The notes under the pieces were generated by a model. The model did not search any database. It was not told the origin of the DNA and was given only the letters and a program-made list of their open reading frames with translations. Both the position numbers and the translations under genes were made by a program. From assembly GCF_025061645.1 (NCBI RefSeq), contig NZ_JANYMP010000019.1, forward strand, positions 52,221 through 116,220: a DNA stretch of 64,000 nucleotides, in the 5' to 3' direction. The number at the start of each line of letters is the position of its first letter. The stretch's first letter is position 1. This DNA comes from Umezawaea endophytica. GTDB taxonomy: Bacteria; Actinomycetota; Actinomycetes; Mycobacteriales; Pseudonocardiaceae. Shown here piece after piece: positions 63,642 to 64,000 of the stretch.

Positions 63642-64000
63642 TCAAACCTCCAAAGGCCGCAAAACCCTCCCCAACCACTCCACCACAACCCGATGCAACC
63701 CCTCAGCATCAGCCTTCAACGAGTGGTCCCCTTTCAACACCACCACCTCCCGGTGATGAGCCCTCTCCGGCCGCCCAAACGGATCCGCCTCCCCCTGCAC
63801 GATCAACGTAGGCACCTCCACCCCAGCCAACTCCCCCACCCGACTCTTCTCCGGCTTCCCAGGCGGATGCACAGGAAAAGCCAGGCACAACACAGCCACA
63901 GCCAACCCCTCCACAGACGTCCGACAGGCCACCCGAGCCCCAGACGACCGCCCCCCGAACAAAAGGGGCATCCCGTCAAACCACCGAACCCCAAGATCCT
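63642..64000 (-). CDS. Alpha/beta hydrolase, KANL3/Tex30-like (5' end outside window)
   Basis: The C-terminal 119 residues of a hydrolase. GGRSSGARVA is the nucleophile elbow (Ser), PTLIVQGEADPFG carries the acid, and GDHSL holds the His. These fit the small dienelactone-hydrolase/KANL3-Tex30 group. Codons are rich in T and G at third positions, like the hydrolase at 51480. The frame is open to the window edge, so the start is not visible. Confidence 0.8.
   Translation of the reverse strand, partial: DLGVRWFDGMPLLFGGRSSGARVACRTSVEGLAVAVLCLAFPVHPPGKPEKSRVGELAGVEVPTLIVQGEADPFGRPERAHHREVVVLKGDHSLKADAEGLHRVVVEWLGRVLRPLEV

Noticed and set aside
1-64000. tRNA or rRNA genes
   Set aside because: No cloverleaf with GTTCGA-type T-loop and CCA-proximal stem, and no rRNA core sequence was seen on either strand.

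Overview
The window is high-GC actinomycete DNA, most like a member of the Pseudonocardiales (Saccharothrix/Lentzea/Actinosynnema type). This rests on GTG/TTG starts, a WhiB1-type protein, the mycothiol-linked SigR/RsrA pair, the actinobacterial ribosomal peptide bL37, Kgd-type 2-oxoglutarate dehydrogenase, Ni-superoxide dismutase and XRE-DUF5753/DUF397 pairs. The genus is inference. No rRNA, tRNA, CRISPR array or complete insertion sequence was recognised.

Layout. 0-3.4 kb: gcvH-sdaA behind a tandem glycine riboswitch, then divergent alanine dehydrogenase. 3.4-5.7 kb: a 14-TM drug exporter with its TetR regulator and a palindromic operator. 6-12.7 kb: two small lineage proteins, an ABC-2 transporter and a fused heterodimer-type ABC exporter. 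12.7-13.6 kb: non-coding DNA with a perfect hairpin and a six-to-seven-copy GC-rich repeat array. 13.6-17.5 kb: kgd and DUF6104. 17.6-24.2 kb: an aldo/keto reductase, a possible 17-codon peptide gene with its own promoter, and a divergent coupled cassette (nucleotidyltransferase-like, P450, MFS), followed by a secreted subtilase.

26-33.8 kb: histidine utilisation operon hutH-hutU-M20 deformylase-hutF-[XRE/DUF397]-hutI, giving glutamate by the formylglutamate route. 33.8-39.9 kb: an ECF sigma/anti-sigma pair, a DUF4132 gene with an apparent frameshift, an epimerase-like protein and an IclR regulator. 40-43.3 kb: an OpuC-type osmoprotectant importer. 43.4-49.7 kb: a BpsA-like polyamine aminopropyltransferase, a five-PAS GGDEF-EAL protein and malic enzyme. 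50-51.5 kb: an orphan rmlC and the sodX/sodN pair. 51.5-58.2 kb: assorted small metabolic, membrane and secreted proteins, with a large inverted-repeat element at 52.3 kb. 58.4-63.4 kb: a stress/redox block in the order seen in mycobacteria: diacylglycerol-kinase-like protein, whiB1, pdtaS, bL37, rsrA, sigR, then ybaK. A second large inverted-repeat element and a truncated hydrolase close the window.

Themes: many convergent gene pairs share GC-rich hairpin terminators; coupled genes overlap by 1-4 bases; and about ten genes have a -10-like hexamer ending 6-8 bases before the start codon, with no ribosome binding site, as expected for leaderless transcripts. The best candidates for undescribed biology are the P450/nucleotidyltransferase/MFS cassette with the divergent micro-ORF, the coupling of an XRE/DUF397 pair to hutI, the BpsA-like enzyme, and the inverted-repeat and tandem-repeat elements.
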